Position numbers and translations under genes: made by a program
The notes under the pieces: generated by a model
Seen by the model: only the letters and a program-made list of their open reading frames with translations
Database searches by the model: none
Told to the model about the DNA's origin: nothing
Source of the DNA: CAZKBP01 sp964551015
GTDB taxonomy: Bacteria; Bacteroidota; Bacteroidia; Cytophagales; Microscillaceae
NCBI GenBank assembly: GCA_964551015.1
Contig: CAZKBP010000004.1
Span: 1 to 64,000 of the forward strand
Direction: 5' to 3'
Length of the DNA stretch: 64,000 nucleotides
Shown: piece by piece, positions 17,206 to 25,746 of the stretch
How positions within the stretch are numbered: position 1 is the stretch's first letter
How the letters are laid out: each line of letters begins with the position of its first letter

Positions 17206-17496
17206 TTATATGATAAAAGCGATGATCGCCGCACCAATACCAGAGAGAGAAGCCATGAGGCCACTACGCTTAGATTTTGAATATTCTAAGTTACCAAAAG
17301 CTTTCCAAGCACCTCTGAAATAAGATAAACCAATGAGAATCAAAGCTAGGATACCCCAAAAGCTGAGTGTACCAAAGAGAGCTGCGCCCGCAACCGCTTT
17401 TACAATGGTAGTCCCTACCAAAGCCAAAGAAGAGAGACTGAAGATACCTGTATTTAAAGTAAGCGCTTTTCTAGCTTGCAAATGTTTATCGCTCAT
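17206..17496 (-). CDS. Small membrane protein of unknown function
   Basis: A 96-residue protein with three hydrophobic stretches (about residues 16-36, 38-60 and 78-96) joined by short basic loops; no motif I can assign. It could be a small inner-membrane protein. It is single, with a -7-like promoter motif upstream at 17546-17553 and a terminator downstream, so it looks like a genuine one-gene unit. It is convergent with gldD. Confidence 0.75.
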   Translation of the reverse strand: MSDKHLQARKALTLNTGIFSLSSLALVGTTIVKAVAGAALFGTLSFWGILALILIGLSYFRGAWKAFGNLEYSKSKRSGLMASLSGIGAAIIAFII

Positions 17497-17545
17497 AATG
17501 TTGTAATTTAGGTTCAGATAGTAAATAGCGTTTAGGGACGCTATT

Positions 17546-17553
17546 CAAATATA
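17546..17553 (-). promoter_or_regulatory. Candidate -7 promoter element for the small membrane protein
   Basis: Reads TATATTTG on the minus strand, 50 bp upstream of the start codon at 17496. Exact match to TAnnTTTG; no -33 box recognised. Confidence 0.45.
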
Positions 17554-17749
17554 CGTCATGATTCCGAAAACGGCTAATATTTTCAGGTTTTTATCTGATG
17601 CTTCCTGCTCGACAATTTTGTTTATTAAAAAAGTTTTAGCAGATGCTTCTGCTGCTCTTTTCTTGCTCAGGGGAAATTAGATACCTGTAAAAATTCAGCC
17701 GATTTCCTACTCCTCATGACGTGGATATTTGCTAAATATTGTCTTGGTG

Positions 17750-18727
17750 CTACTCGGTAACGAGCACGACTTTGCCCTTCACCTTACGGTCAGCCATTTC
17801 TTTAAGGGCTTCTACTGCTCTTTCCAAAGGGTAAGTACCGTGTACGTGGTTGTTAAGCTCCCCTGTTTGGAACATCTTCATGATAGTTTGTAGATTGCCC
17901 ATATTTTTCTGAGATTCTCTTTGAGTAAAAGCTCCCCAGAATACGCCCACGATTTCGGCACCCTTCAACAGGGGCAAATTGAGTGGTAATTTGGGAATAT
18001 CTCCCGCGGCAAAGCCAACGACCAAATATCTTCCCTTCCAGGCGATGGAGCGAAAGGCAGGTTCAGCATAATCTCCTCCTACGGGATCATAGACTACATC
18101 CACGCCTTTTCCGTCGGTAATCTCTTTCACACGGCTCTTCAAATCTTCTTGGGAATAGTTAATGCCAGCGATGGCTCCGTATTCTTTACACAGTGCTAAT
18201 TTTTCGTCGGTAGAAGCCGCTGCGATTACTTTGGCTCCTAAAGCTCGCCCGATATCCACTGCGGCCAGACCTACACCACCCGCGGCTCCTAGCACGAGCA
18301 TGGTCTCTCCCTCTTTGATTTGAGCACGATCTACCAAGGCGTGATAAGTTGTGCCATAGGTCATCATAATCGAGGAGGCCGTTACGAAGTCCATTCCCTC
18401 TGGGATCGGGAATACACCCTGAGCAGGAGCCAGTAATTCTTCGGCAAAACCTCCATTGACCGCACCCGTGAACACCCGGTCACCGGGCTTGAGATGGCTT
18501 ACTCCTTCTCCTACTTCTTTGACTACCCCCGCCACTTCTCCGCCGGGTGAAAAAGGCAAGGGCGGCTTAAACTGATAAAGCCCCTGACTGATCAGGATAT
18601 CAGGAAAATTGACTCCACAGGCTTTCACATTGATCACCACGTGTCCTTTTTTGGCTTCTAGAGAAGGAATCTCCTCGACGCTCAATTGGTCAATCGGTCC
18701 AAATTCTTTACACAGAACTGCTTTCAT
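17750..18727 (-). CDS. NADPH:quinone oxidoreductase family (MDR superfamily)
   Basis: A 325-residue zinc-independent medium-chain dehydrogenase/reductase. It has the GroES-like N-terminal half (VKACGVNFPDILISQGLYQ, SPGGEVAGVV) and a Rossmann half with the dinucleotide motif GAAGGVGLAAVDIGRALGAKVIA. The ending GKVVLVTE is typical of quinone oxidoreductase-like proteins. It probably reduces quinones or enones with NADPH; the true substrate is not evident. No catalytic-zinc Cys/His set is present. It is a single gene on the minus strand, divergent from the FKBP gene. Confidence 0.9.
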   Translation of the reverse strand: MKAVLCKEFGPIDQLSVEEIPSLEAKKGHVVINVKACGVNFPDILISQGLYQFKPPLPFSPGGEVAGVVKEVGEGVSHLKPGDRVFTGAVNGGFAEELLAPAQGVFPIPEGMDFVTASSIMMTYGTTYHALVDRAQIKEGETMLVLGAAGGVGLAAVDIGRALGAKVIAAASTDEKLALCKEYGAIAGINYSQEDLKSRVKEITDGKGVDVVYDPVGGDYAEPAFRSIAWKGRYLVVGFAAGDIPKLPLNLPLLKGAEIVGVFWGAFTQRESQKNMGNLQTIMKMFQTGELNNHVHGTYPLERAVEALKEMADRKVKGKVVLVTE

Positions 18728-18910
18728 AAAATTTTAATTATGGATATGTAGATTAGTACTTATCGAATAAAGTTAGTCAAAAAAAAGAAAAATGCTAGCA
18801 ATCCCAAATGCCTCAGAGGAACTAAGTGTTTGGAATTTCTTTTCGCGAATTCATTTTTCTTTTCTCTCCTCGAGGGTATCTTTGCCAGTAGCCAAACCCA
18901 AATTTTGTTT

Positions 18911-19864
18911 ATGAAAACCATTGCAAGTATTCTCTCCCAACTTTTAGTAGCCTCCCTAAGCTTGACTCCCTACTGGAGTTTTGCTCAAGAACAAACCACA
19001 CTTGATAAGTACATTCAGGAGCAAGGAGTTAGTTGTCAACCTGCCCCTCAGGGATTTTATTATGAAATCGAGAAGCAAGGAGATACCACCGCTATTCAAC
19101 CGGGGCAAATCGTTAAGGTTCATTACCAAGGCTCTTTGTTGAATGGAAATGTCTTTGATTCTTCCTACGAACGAGGTTTCCCCATTGCTTTTCCAGTAGG
19201 CCAAGGGAAAGTCATCAAGGGCTGGGATCAGGGAATTCCTAAAATTGGCCTTGGCGGAAAAGGCACCCTTTATTTACCCCCCGAGCTGGCTTATGGTAGT
19301 CGTGCTACCAGTGCTTTTCCTGCAAACTCCAGCCTTATTTTCAAGGTAGAAGTTTTGGATACGCTCGATGAAGCTGGCTACCAAGCTTGGCGACAAGAAA
19401 TGATGGCGTACATGCAAGCTGAGCGCGAAAAACAAGCCGCCGAAGCCCAAAAACAAGCCGCCGAAAAAATTAAAGAAGAACAAGCCATTATTGAGGCCTA
19501 TTTGCAAGAAAATAACATAGAAGCTCAGCAAGATAGCAGTGGGGTATATTATGTACTCGAAGAAAAAGGAGACGAAAGCCAACCTGTACAAGCAGGACAG
19601 AAGTTGACCGTACATTACACCGGTAAATTGTTCAATGGGCAGAAATTTGATTCCTCGCTAGACCGTGGAGAACCCTTCCCTTTTACCGTGGGCAGAGGTC
19701 AAGTAATCAAGGGCTGGGATCAAGGCTTGCTGAATTTTAATGTAGGTAGCAAAGGCACTATTTACATCCCTTCTCCCTTGGGCTATGGAGAGCGAGGAGC
19801 AGGTGGTGACATCCCTCCCAATTCTATCCTGATCTTTGAGGTAGAGGTATTAGCGGCGGAGTAA
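18911..19864 (+). CDS. Exported double-domain FKBP-type peptidyl-prolyl isomerase
   Basis: Speeds proline isomerisation during folding, here probably in the periplasm. The start ATG at 18911 gives a signal peptide (MKTIASILSQLLVASLSLTP, cut near SFA). Two FKBP domains follow. Domain 1 covers about residues 60-145 (VKVHYQGSLLNGNVFDSSYE, VIKGWDQGIPKIGLGGKG). Domain 2 covers about 215-317 (LTVHYTGKLFNGQKFDSSLD, VIKGWDQGLLNFNVGSKG). Between them lies an Ala/Lys/Glu/Gln-rich helix, probably a rigid linker. The domains differ enough to be an old duplication. An in-frame ATG 81 bp upstream gives a less likely N-terminus. Confidence 0.93.
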   Translation: MKTIASILSQLLVASLSLTPYWSFAQEQTTLDKYIQEQGVSCQPAPQGFYYEIEKQGDTTAIQPGQIVKVHYQGSLLNGNVFDSSYERGFPIAFPVGQGKVIKGWDQGIPKIGLGGKGTLYLPPELAYGSRATSAFPANSSLIFKVEVLDTLDEAGYQAWRQEMMAYMQAEREKQAAEAQKQAAEKIKEEQAIIEAYLQENNIEAQQDSSGVYYVLEEKGDESQPVQAGQKLTVHYTGKLFNGQKFDSSLDRGEPFPFTVGRGQVIKGWDQGLLNFNVGSKGTIYIPSPLGYGERGAGGDIPPNSILIFEVEVLAAE

Positions 19865-19874
19865 TATTCAGATG

Positions 19875-20771
19875 TTATCTAACTAAAACCTCACAGTCGG
19901 GCTGGTGCGCTCTGAATTCTTCAACTGTGGAAGTAAGGATATTTTTGCAATGTTGGACACTGAGCTTGCGCAAATAAGGAGCCGTGTAGAGAGCCTGCAG
20001 ACTAGTAATTGCTGTCCCCCAGAGGTAAATTTTTTCTAATTTTTCTAAATAAGAAAGTGGTTCTAAGTTTTTGACCTGTGAGAGTCCAGCTTTGATGACC
20101 TTGAGAGCGGGCAGATGGCTCAATGGCTCCAGATTTTCTACTCGGGTAAAAGAAAAGTTGATTTGCTCCATGGCCGTACAAGCTTCTACCGCTTCTATAT
20201 CACGGATATCGGTTTTCTCACACCAAAAAATTTTAAGCTGACTAAGAGATCTGAGAGGCTCCAGACTCTCAATATGTGTATCCGAGCAGATCAGATTCTC
20301 GAGTTGTTGCAAATGTGCCAGCGGTTCTAAATCACGAATTCCTGTTTTGGCACAGTTGAGTGTCTGCAGATGATGATTTTCGGCCAAAGGAGCAAGACTT
20401 TTGATCTCGGTCAGATGACAAAATAGAAATCGTAGTTGGCTCAGCGGACGCAAAGGCTCCAGATCGCGAATGGCGGTGTACTGACAAAGAATTTCATCCA
20501 ATTCTAAGATAGCCTTGAGGTCTTCTTCCTCAACGGTTTGGTCTTCAAGCTGAAAAGGCCGCTCGAAGAGATACTGATAAATCAACTTGGGGTGAATATA
20601 ATAATAGCGTCTGGCTGTTCTCACGCTTCGGAGCTTGTCTCTGGCATTTTTGTCTGATAAGGCCAGATTGATTAAAAATATTTCTTTCCATTCGTTGTCA
20701 AGTTCTTGCCACCAGTTAATATAATGGCTTACAGATTTGAGGTTGTTCATGTCTTTCACCTTAGAAAGCAT
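19875..20771 (-). CDS. Leucine-rich repeat protein
   Basis: A 298-residue protein with no signal peptide. The first 100 residues are a charged helical region (WWQELDNEWKEIFLINLALSD). From about residue 110 to 280 run about eight LRRs of about 22 residues with the pattern L-x-x-L-x-x-L-x-x-L-x-x-L, many containing 'LEPL' (IRDLEPL, IESLEPL, VENLEPL, VKNLEPL). Many Bacteroidota carry such cytoplasmic LRR proteins; the partner is unknown. Convergent with the FKBP gene, with only a short gap. Confidence 0.85.
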   Translation of the reverse strand: MLSKVKDMNNLKSVSHYINWWQELDNEWKEIFLINLALSDKNARDKLRSVRTARRYYYIHPKLIYQYLFERPFQLEDQTVEEEDLKAILELDEILCQYTAIRDLEPLRPLSQLRFLFCHLTEIKSLAPLAENHHLQTLNCAKTGIRDLEPLAHLQQLENLICSDTHIESLEPLRSLSQLKIFWCEKTDIRDIEAVEACTAMEQINFSFTRVENLEPLSHLPALKVIKAGLSQVKNLEPLSYLEKLEKIYLWGTAITSLQALYTAPYLRKLSVQHCKNILTSTVEEFRAHQPDCEVLVR

Positions 20772-20981
20772 AGGTTGCTTGGAGTTTTGATAAATTCTGC
20801 TCGGATTTTTTAGTATCTACGTGCTTCGTTCGTGAATGATGTTGAAAATAAGAAATTATTCTGAGCTATTTTTTCAATTAAAAGAAGTTCCAAAGCAGCT
20901 CTGCAAGCTGGTTCTGGTAGCGTTTGCTTGGATTCATATCGAATTTTAATAGCTTTGTGGAAATCCAAAATCTGTTTGACT

Positions 20982-21749
20982 ATGCCAAGACTTGTCGGAA
21001 AAGTAGCCATCATCACCGGAGCGGTGGGAGGAATCGGGGAGGCGTGTGCTCGCCTGTTCCGAGCCGAGGGAGCCCGACTTCTTTTGGTAGACTTACACGA
21101 GGACAAGCTCCAAAAACTTTGCGCAGAACTTGGAGAAGCCGATTGCTCCTACCAAGTGGCCGATGTAAGCAAGGCCGAAGACACAGAGAAATACATCCAA
21201 AGTACCATCAAGACCTACGGGGCATTGCACATTTTAGTTTGTAATGCAGGGATTTTTACTACCCCTGCTCCTGCTTGGGAAGTGGAAGAAAAAGACTTTG
21301 ATCGTAGTTTGGCCGTTAATGTAAAGGGAGTTTGGCTCAGTATCAAGTACGCGATCCCCGAAATGGCTAAAAGTGGGGGAGGCAGTATTGTCATGGTTTC
21401 TTCGGTAGCGGGCATACGCGGCCAGGTGAGAGCCGCTTCTTATGTAGCGAGTAAACACGCCGTAGTAGGCCTGATGCGTACCGTGGCGATCGAGGCCGCT
21501 AAGCTCAATATTCGAGTGAATACCATCAATCCTGGCCCGATTGAGACGGATATGGTACGTGGACTGGAAGATGCTATTTCTCAAAGTGATCGCGAAAAAG
21601 CCCAGCACTTGATTCAAAAAAATATCCCCATGAAACGCTACGGAAAAGCCAACGAGGTAGCGAATCTGGTCTTGTTTCTTTCAGGAGAAGAAAGTGGCTT
21701 CATTACCGGAAGTATTCATACTGTAGACGGTGGGCTAAGTGCTTCTTGA
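20982..21749 (+). CDS. Short-chain dehydrogenase/reductase
   Basis: A 255-residue classical SDR. The cofactor motif TGAVGGIG is at residues 12-19, VCNAGIF marks the NAG motif, and the catalytic set is Ser (VMVSSVAG) and Tyr-x-x-x-Lys (SYVASKHA). An Asp after the second beta strand (LLLVDLHEDK) suggests NAD(H) preference. The C-terminus (FLSGEESGFITGSIHTVDGG) is typical of 3-oxoacyl-ACP reductase-like members. The substrate cannot be told. A TTG-initiated extension to 20928 is less likely than the ATG used here. Confidence 0.92.
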   Translation: MPRLVGKVAIITGAVGGIGEACARLFRAEGARLLLVDLHEDKLQKLCAELGEADCSYQVADVSKAEDTEKYIQSTIKTYGALHILVCNAGIFTTPAPAWEVEEKDFDRSLAVNVKGVWLSIKYAIPEMAKSGGGSIVMVSSVAGIRGQVRAASYVASKHAVVGLMRTVAIEAAKLNIRVNTINPGPIETDMVRGLEDAISQSDREKAQHLIQKNIPMKRYGKANEVANLVLFLSGEESGFITGSIHTVDGGLSAS

Positions 21750-21786
21750 TACGGATTTTATCATTTACTTTTTAAACTTACACAAA

Positions 21787-23520
21787 ATGCCTCAATTAAG
21801 CTATTATCTGTCGACTCCTGAGCCGCATACGCATTATTTTGAAGTGGAGATCAAACTGCAAGATTACCAAACTCCCGAAGGGCAGGACTACCTAGACTTC
21901 GTGATGCCCGTGTGGACGCCCGGTTCTTACTTGGTGCGTGAATTTGCCCGTCACGTGGAAAATTTCCAAGCGTCTCAGGCCACTGACCAGCCTTTATCTT
22001 TCCGAAAAATCAGTAAAAACACTTGGCGCGTGTTCACCTATCAAATCTCGAATTTTTCGGTGAGGTATCAAGTGTATGCCTTTGACATGGGCGTTCGTAC
22101 TAGTTTCCTAGATGTGAACCATGCTTTTATCAACGGGGCTAGTGTTTTCATGTACGCGGATGGCTTACAAGAGCAATCCACTAGCTTGGTTATACACGCT
22201 GCGCCTGAGTGGACAGGCATTGCCACCAGTCTCTCGTCAGCAGAGGATAATCCCTTTCATTTGGAAGTGCCTAATTATGATGTATTGGTAGACTCTCCCA
22301 TTGAAGTGGGCAATTTCCAGTCGGTTCATTTTGAGGCGGAGGGTATTCCGCACCATTTGGCCGTGCAGGGTTTTCCTGAGTTTGAGGCCAAAAAATTTGT
22401 TCCTGATTTTCAGACGATTATTGGTAGTGCTACGCATATTTTTGGAGAAAATCCTTGTGAGGCTTACACCTTTATCATTCATCTGGGAGCCGAAAACGGG
22501 GGAGGCTTGGAGCATGCTGATTCGTGTAGCCTGCAATTTTCCAGAGAGCAAATTCAACAAGAAAAAGGCTATCAACGTTTTTTAAGTTTGGTCGCACATG
22601 AGTATTTTCATCTTTGGAACGTGAAGCGACTTCGCCCCCTTCCCTTAGGTCCTTTTGATTATTCCCACGAAAATTACTGTAGCTTGCTTTGGCAGGCCGA
22701 GGGTTTTACTTCTTATTATGAAAAAATTATCTTATTGCAGGCGCAGCTGATTGATTCCGAAGCATTTTTCAAAGTACAAACCGACCGCATTAATCATATC
22801 GAGAGCCAAGCAGGCAATTATGTACAATCCCTCTCTGAAGCCAGTATGGATGCCTGGATCAAAGCCTACCGTCCGAATGAAAATTCCCCCAACGCTACCA
22901 TTTCTTATTACACCAAGGGAGCAGTGATCGCCCTGTTGCTTGATTTGAGCATCATTCATCGCAGTGATGCTCAATACAATCTGGATGATGTGATGCGCCA
23001 TATGTACCAAGAGTATTACAAAAAAGCCGATCGTGGTTTTAGTGAGGAAGAACTCAGAAGCTCTCTGGAGCAGTTTTATGGCCAGAGTTTACAAGCGTTT
23101 TTTGATCAATATATCCACGGTACAGATGCGATTGACTATCCCTCTTTCTTTACTCCTTTGGGATTGGCTCTTAGGCCAAAAGAAAAAGAGGAAGAAACAA
23201 AATCTCTGTTAAATTGGGGGTTTGACTTAAAGGAGAAAAAAGTGAGCTATGTGAAGCGAGGAAGTAGGGTTTATTCAGCCGGACTGAATGTGGGCGACGA
23301 AATTATAACCGTAGATCAGCAAAAAATTGAAGACCTGGCTCAATACCTGAGCCATCAGCAAGAGGGGACAAAAATATATCTGCAGGTAATCCGAGATGGA
23401 TTGTTTCGTTCCTTGACCTTCAACCTACACGCAGAGCAAAATCCTCGCTATCAATTGGTGGTTGAAGATAAGCCCACTTTTGCGCAAGAGCGAAATTTAA
23501 AAAAATGGCTCAGAGGGTAA
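21787..23520 (+). CDS. M61 family metallopeptidase with PDZ domain
   Basis: A 577-residue glycyl-aminopeptidase-type protease. The N-terminal beta-rich domain covers about 1-170 (VMPVWTPGSYLVREFARHVE). The thermolysin-like catalytic domain has the family signature GGGLEHADS just before the zinc motif HEYFH at 271-275 and the third ligand Glu in WQAEGFTSYYE. A PDZ domain ends the protein (about 470-550, RGSRVYSAGLNVGDEIITVD). No signal peptide is visible, so it is probably cytoplasmic or leaves by another route. It follows the SDR gene by 37 bp on the same strand. Confidence 0.93.
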   Translation: MPQLSYYLSTPEPHTHYFEVEIKLQDYQTPEGQDYLDFVMPVWTPGSYLVREFARHVENFQASQATDQPLSFRKISKNTWRVFTYQISNFSVRYQVYAFDMGVRTSFLDVNHAFINGASVFMYADGLQEQSTSLVIHAAPEWTGIATSLSSAEDNPFHLEVPNYDVLVDSPIEVGNFQSVHFEAEGIPHHLAVQGFPEFEAKKFVPDFQTIIGSATHIFGENPCEAYTFIIHLGAENGGGLEHADSCSLQFSREQIQQEKGYQRFLSLVAHEYFHLWNVKRLRPLPLGPFDYSHENYCSLLWQAEGFTSYYEKIILLQAQLIDSEAFFKVQTDRINHIESQAGNYVQSLSEASMDAWIKAYRPNENSPNATISYYTKGAVIALLLDLSIIHRSDAQYNLDDVMRHMYQEYYKKADRGFSEEELRSSLEQFYGQSLQAFFDQYIHGTDAIDYPSFFTPLGLALRPKEKEEETKSLLNWGFDLKEKKVSYVKRGSRVYSAGLNVGDEIITVDQQKIEDLAQYLSHQQEGTKIYLQVIRDGLFRSLTFNLHAEQNPRYQLVVEDKPTFAQERNLKKWLRG

Positions 23521-23552
23521 ATGGTAAATGGTTGATTGTTGTATTTCGCAAA

Positions 23553-24458
23553 CTACTCCTCTTCTGGAAAATGCTTGTCCATGAAACGCAAGGTGGCTTC
23601 TTTTCCACGGTTCATAAGGGCTACTTTTTGGGTTTGACTCAAATTAAAATCCAAAGGATTCGTATTCAGGTTTTTGACCAATACCATTCTCCCGGCCCTC
23701 TCTTCCTGCTCTCTGAGGGCATCGGCTTGTTGTTTGCCCTGAATGGTTTGTAGCCCCTCGGTAAAACTAACGAAATCATAGATTCTCTGTAACTTCTCCT
23801 CAGGCGCACAATAAAATCCTAATGTTTGCTTAGGATCATAATCTTGGCTTTCAGAGAGTTCGGGCACACGTGGGGCAGTCTGATGCTGGTCAAAAAGGTG
23901 AAGCGCGTGATCGTGCAACCAATTTCCTTCTATGATGATATTGCCTTGATAACGGGGAGCCGCGAAAAAGTAAGGAATAGAAATCGCCATCCTGGCGGCC
24001 TCTACCAATGACATATCGGGGGTGGTTTCTAGAGAAAAAATTTGGCTCCGCTGCCGTGAAAGGTTACTCGCGACAAAATAAGGACGACGAAAATCTCTTT
24101 GCGCTAACTCCCGAAAGGTGATAAAGGGATCACCCGTTTTTTCGCCGATAATTTTTTTGAAAAAATTAGTGTAGGTTTCTCCCCGATACCATCCAAAATC
24201 GGTAAAAAGTCTTAACAATCCAATCCAGCCACCGTCTTTCAGATTACTGAATTTAAGCTCCATCAGAGCCTCGTAGCTTTCGTAGGTAGAATAGTCTAAG
24301 CCGATGAGCAAGGTAGTCAACGTCCCTGCCGAGCTACCACAAACACGCTCCACCTGTGGCATTATTCCTTTCTCACTCAATACTTCGTAGGCTCCTTGGT
24401 AAGCAATTCCCAGCACGCCACTTCCTTCAAAGACCAAATTCTTGAATGGATATTCCAT
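23553..24458 (-). CDS. Patatin-like phospholipase
   Basis: A 301-residue cytoplasmic-looking patatin-fold protein; such enzymes cleave acyl chains from lipids with a Ser-Asp dyad. The nucleophile elbow GSSAG is at 41-45 and the oxyanion loop around GSGVLGIAYQG at 12-22. The helix VEAARMAISIPYFF (152-165) is typical. Where the family has the catalytic Asp in DG[GA], this protein reads IEGNW (E177), so activity is uncertain; Glu may substitute or another residue may serve. It is convergent with the M61 gene. Confidence 0.88.
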   Translation of the reverse strand: MEYPFKNLVFEGSGVLGIAYQGAYEVLSEKGIMPQVERVCGSSAGTLTTLLIGLDYSTYESYEALMELKFSNLKDGGWIGLLRLFTDFGWYRGETYTNFFKKIIGEKTGDPFITFRELAQRDFRRPYFVASNLSRQRSQIFSLETTPDMSLVEAARMAISIPYFFAAPRYQGNIIIEGNWLHDHALHLFDQHQTAPRVPELSESQDYDPKQTLGFYCAPEEKLQRIYDFVSFTEGLQTIQGKQQADALREQEERAGRMVLVKNLNTNPLDFNLSQTQKVALMNRGKEATLRFMDKHFPEEE

Positions 24459-24570
24459 GGAATAGTTTTTCTTAATTTTTGGTCAAATTAGGTATTTTTT
24501 GTCTAAAACTGATCTACCAATACTCACAAGGCTACGAATGGGTGGGTTTTATTGCGAAAAATCTTTATTT

Positions 24571-25020
24571 TCAACTAGAATGATCGGCCACGATGACCCA
24601 TTCCTCGTCTATCTTGCGCCAAAGCAGAGTAAAATGCCCCTTGGGTCGGTCTTTTTTACGCTTTAAAGCCCATTGACCAATCACAAAGGCAGCATCTTCG
24701 GCTAGTATTTTTACCTCTATAATCTTGAAGGTCAGTTCACCCATTGCCGATCGGTCAGGGTAGCTCTCTTGGTAATTATCCAGTGTAGATTGCCAACCGT
24801 AAGTGATGCCCCGACTACCGATAAACTTCAAACTATCCGATCGCCAATAGCCTTGCATAAAAGCCTCCAAGTCGCCTTGATTCCAAGCTGTTTGTTGTTC
24901 GCTCAGTACTTGTCGGATGGCTTGTACGTCCTCATTTTCTGACTGTGCTAAGAGTGTATTCGCATTCAAAAAAATAAGTCCTAATATCAACAGATGGTAA
25001 GTCTTGGTAATTGGGTTCAT
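24571..25020 (-). CDS. Exported SnoaL/NTF2-like (DUF4440) protein
   Basis: A 149-residue protein with a signal peptide (about 1-25, ending in LLAQ). It has one NTF2-like cone fold, recognisable from VRQVLSEQQ-like helix spacing (IRQVLSEQQTAWNQGDLEAFMQGYWRSD) and the late HFTLLWRKIDEEWVIVADHSS strand. Members bind small hydrophobic ligands or act as isomerases; nothing points to a particular substrate. Its start lies 11 bp past the stop of the lysozyme-like gene, so the two form an operon. Confidence 0.88.
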   Translation of the reverse strand: MNPITKTYHLLILGLIFLNANTLLAQSENEDVQAIRQVLSEQQTAWNQGDLEAFMQGYWRSDSLKFIGSRGITYGWQSTLDNYQESYPDRSAMGELTFKIIEVKILAEDAAFVIGQWALKRKKDRPKGHFTLLWRKIDEEWVIVADHSS

Positions 25021-25031
25021 TCAATTATTTT

Positions 25032-25643
25032 TTAAGAATTTTCTTCAAAATAGGCAATGTATTCCATGCCTTTGACAATATAGTCAGGATCGTAAGTTTG
25101 GGTTTCGCCCGTAACCGGAATAGGCCGTCCCGTATTGTGAATATGAAAAGCATTTTCATAATCCCCTGCTCTTAAATACTGGCCATAGGTGCGATCTACC
25201 CAATCAATGGCATGGCTTAATGCCTCAGGGCCAGTGAGTTGATCAAAACTAATCCCCATCGGGATGCAATGATAGCCCATCAGTTGAAGCGGCCCCCAAG
25301 AAGTGGCCAATTTACGAATGGTGTTCTCGGAGAGGAGTTGCATCTGTTGGGTGGTAAATTTGCCATAGCGTGCTCTCTTGCCCGCTTGTACTTCTTGTAG
25401 TTTATCAAAAACGTGGGACTCGAAACGCTGGGCAGCGGGTTTCTCGGCAGAGGATTCTAAAATCACCAGAGCCTTGAAATAGGCTGAGGGCAAGGCTTTT
25501 TCCTGACAAATTTGCTCGATTTCTGCTTCATAGTTAGCCCTGAGCTTGTCTACTGCGTCGGGCTGGGTATAACTCGAAAAGAAATGATAATACACGTAAT
25601 AAACCACCACTCCCAGCAGTAATAAGATCAATAGTTTTCTCAT
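25032..25643 (-). CDS. Lysozyme-like (N-acetylmuramidase/transglycosylase type) membrane-anchored protein
   Basis: A 203-residue protein with an N-terminal membrane helix (about 4-22), then a lysozyme-superfamily domain. The candidate catalytic Glu is E63 in ALVILESS. The RFESHVFDKLQ segment, the ATSWGPLQLMGYH motif and the FHIHNTGRP stretch resemble muramidase/lytic-transglycosylase proteins. It probably cuts peptidoglycan from the inner-membrane side of the periplasm. The family call is by eye and the exact enzyme class is open. Confidence 0.7.
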   Translation of the reverse strand: MRKLLILLLLGVVVYYVYYHFFSSYTQPDAVDKLRANYEAEIEQICQEKALPSAYFKALVILESSAEKPAAQRFESHVFDKLQEVQAGKRARYGKFTTQQMQLLSENTIRKLATSWGPLQLMGYHCIPMGISFDQLTGPEALSHAIDWVDRTYGQYLRAGDYENAFHIHNTGRPIPVTGETQTYDPDYIVKGMEYIAYFEENS

Positions 25644-25746
25644 AAATCTCTTGTTCGGAGGGGAAGATTTGGTTTAAAGTCTACTTCCCACCTGTGCAAT
25701 ATAGTAAATTAATGGTATTTTTGATTTTGAATTTTAGTAAGATCGA

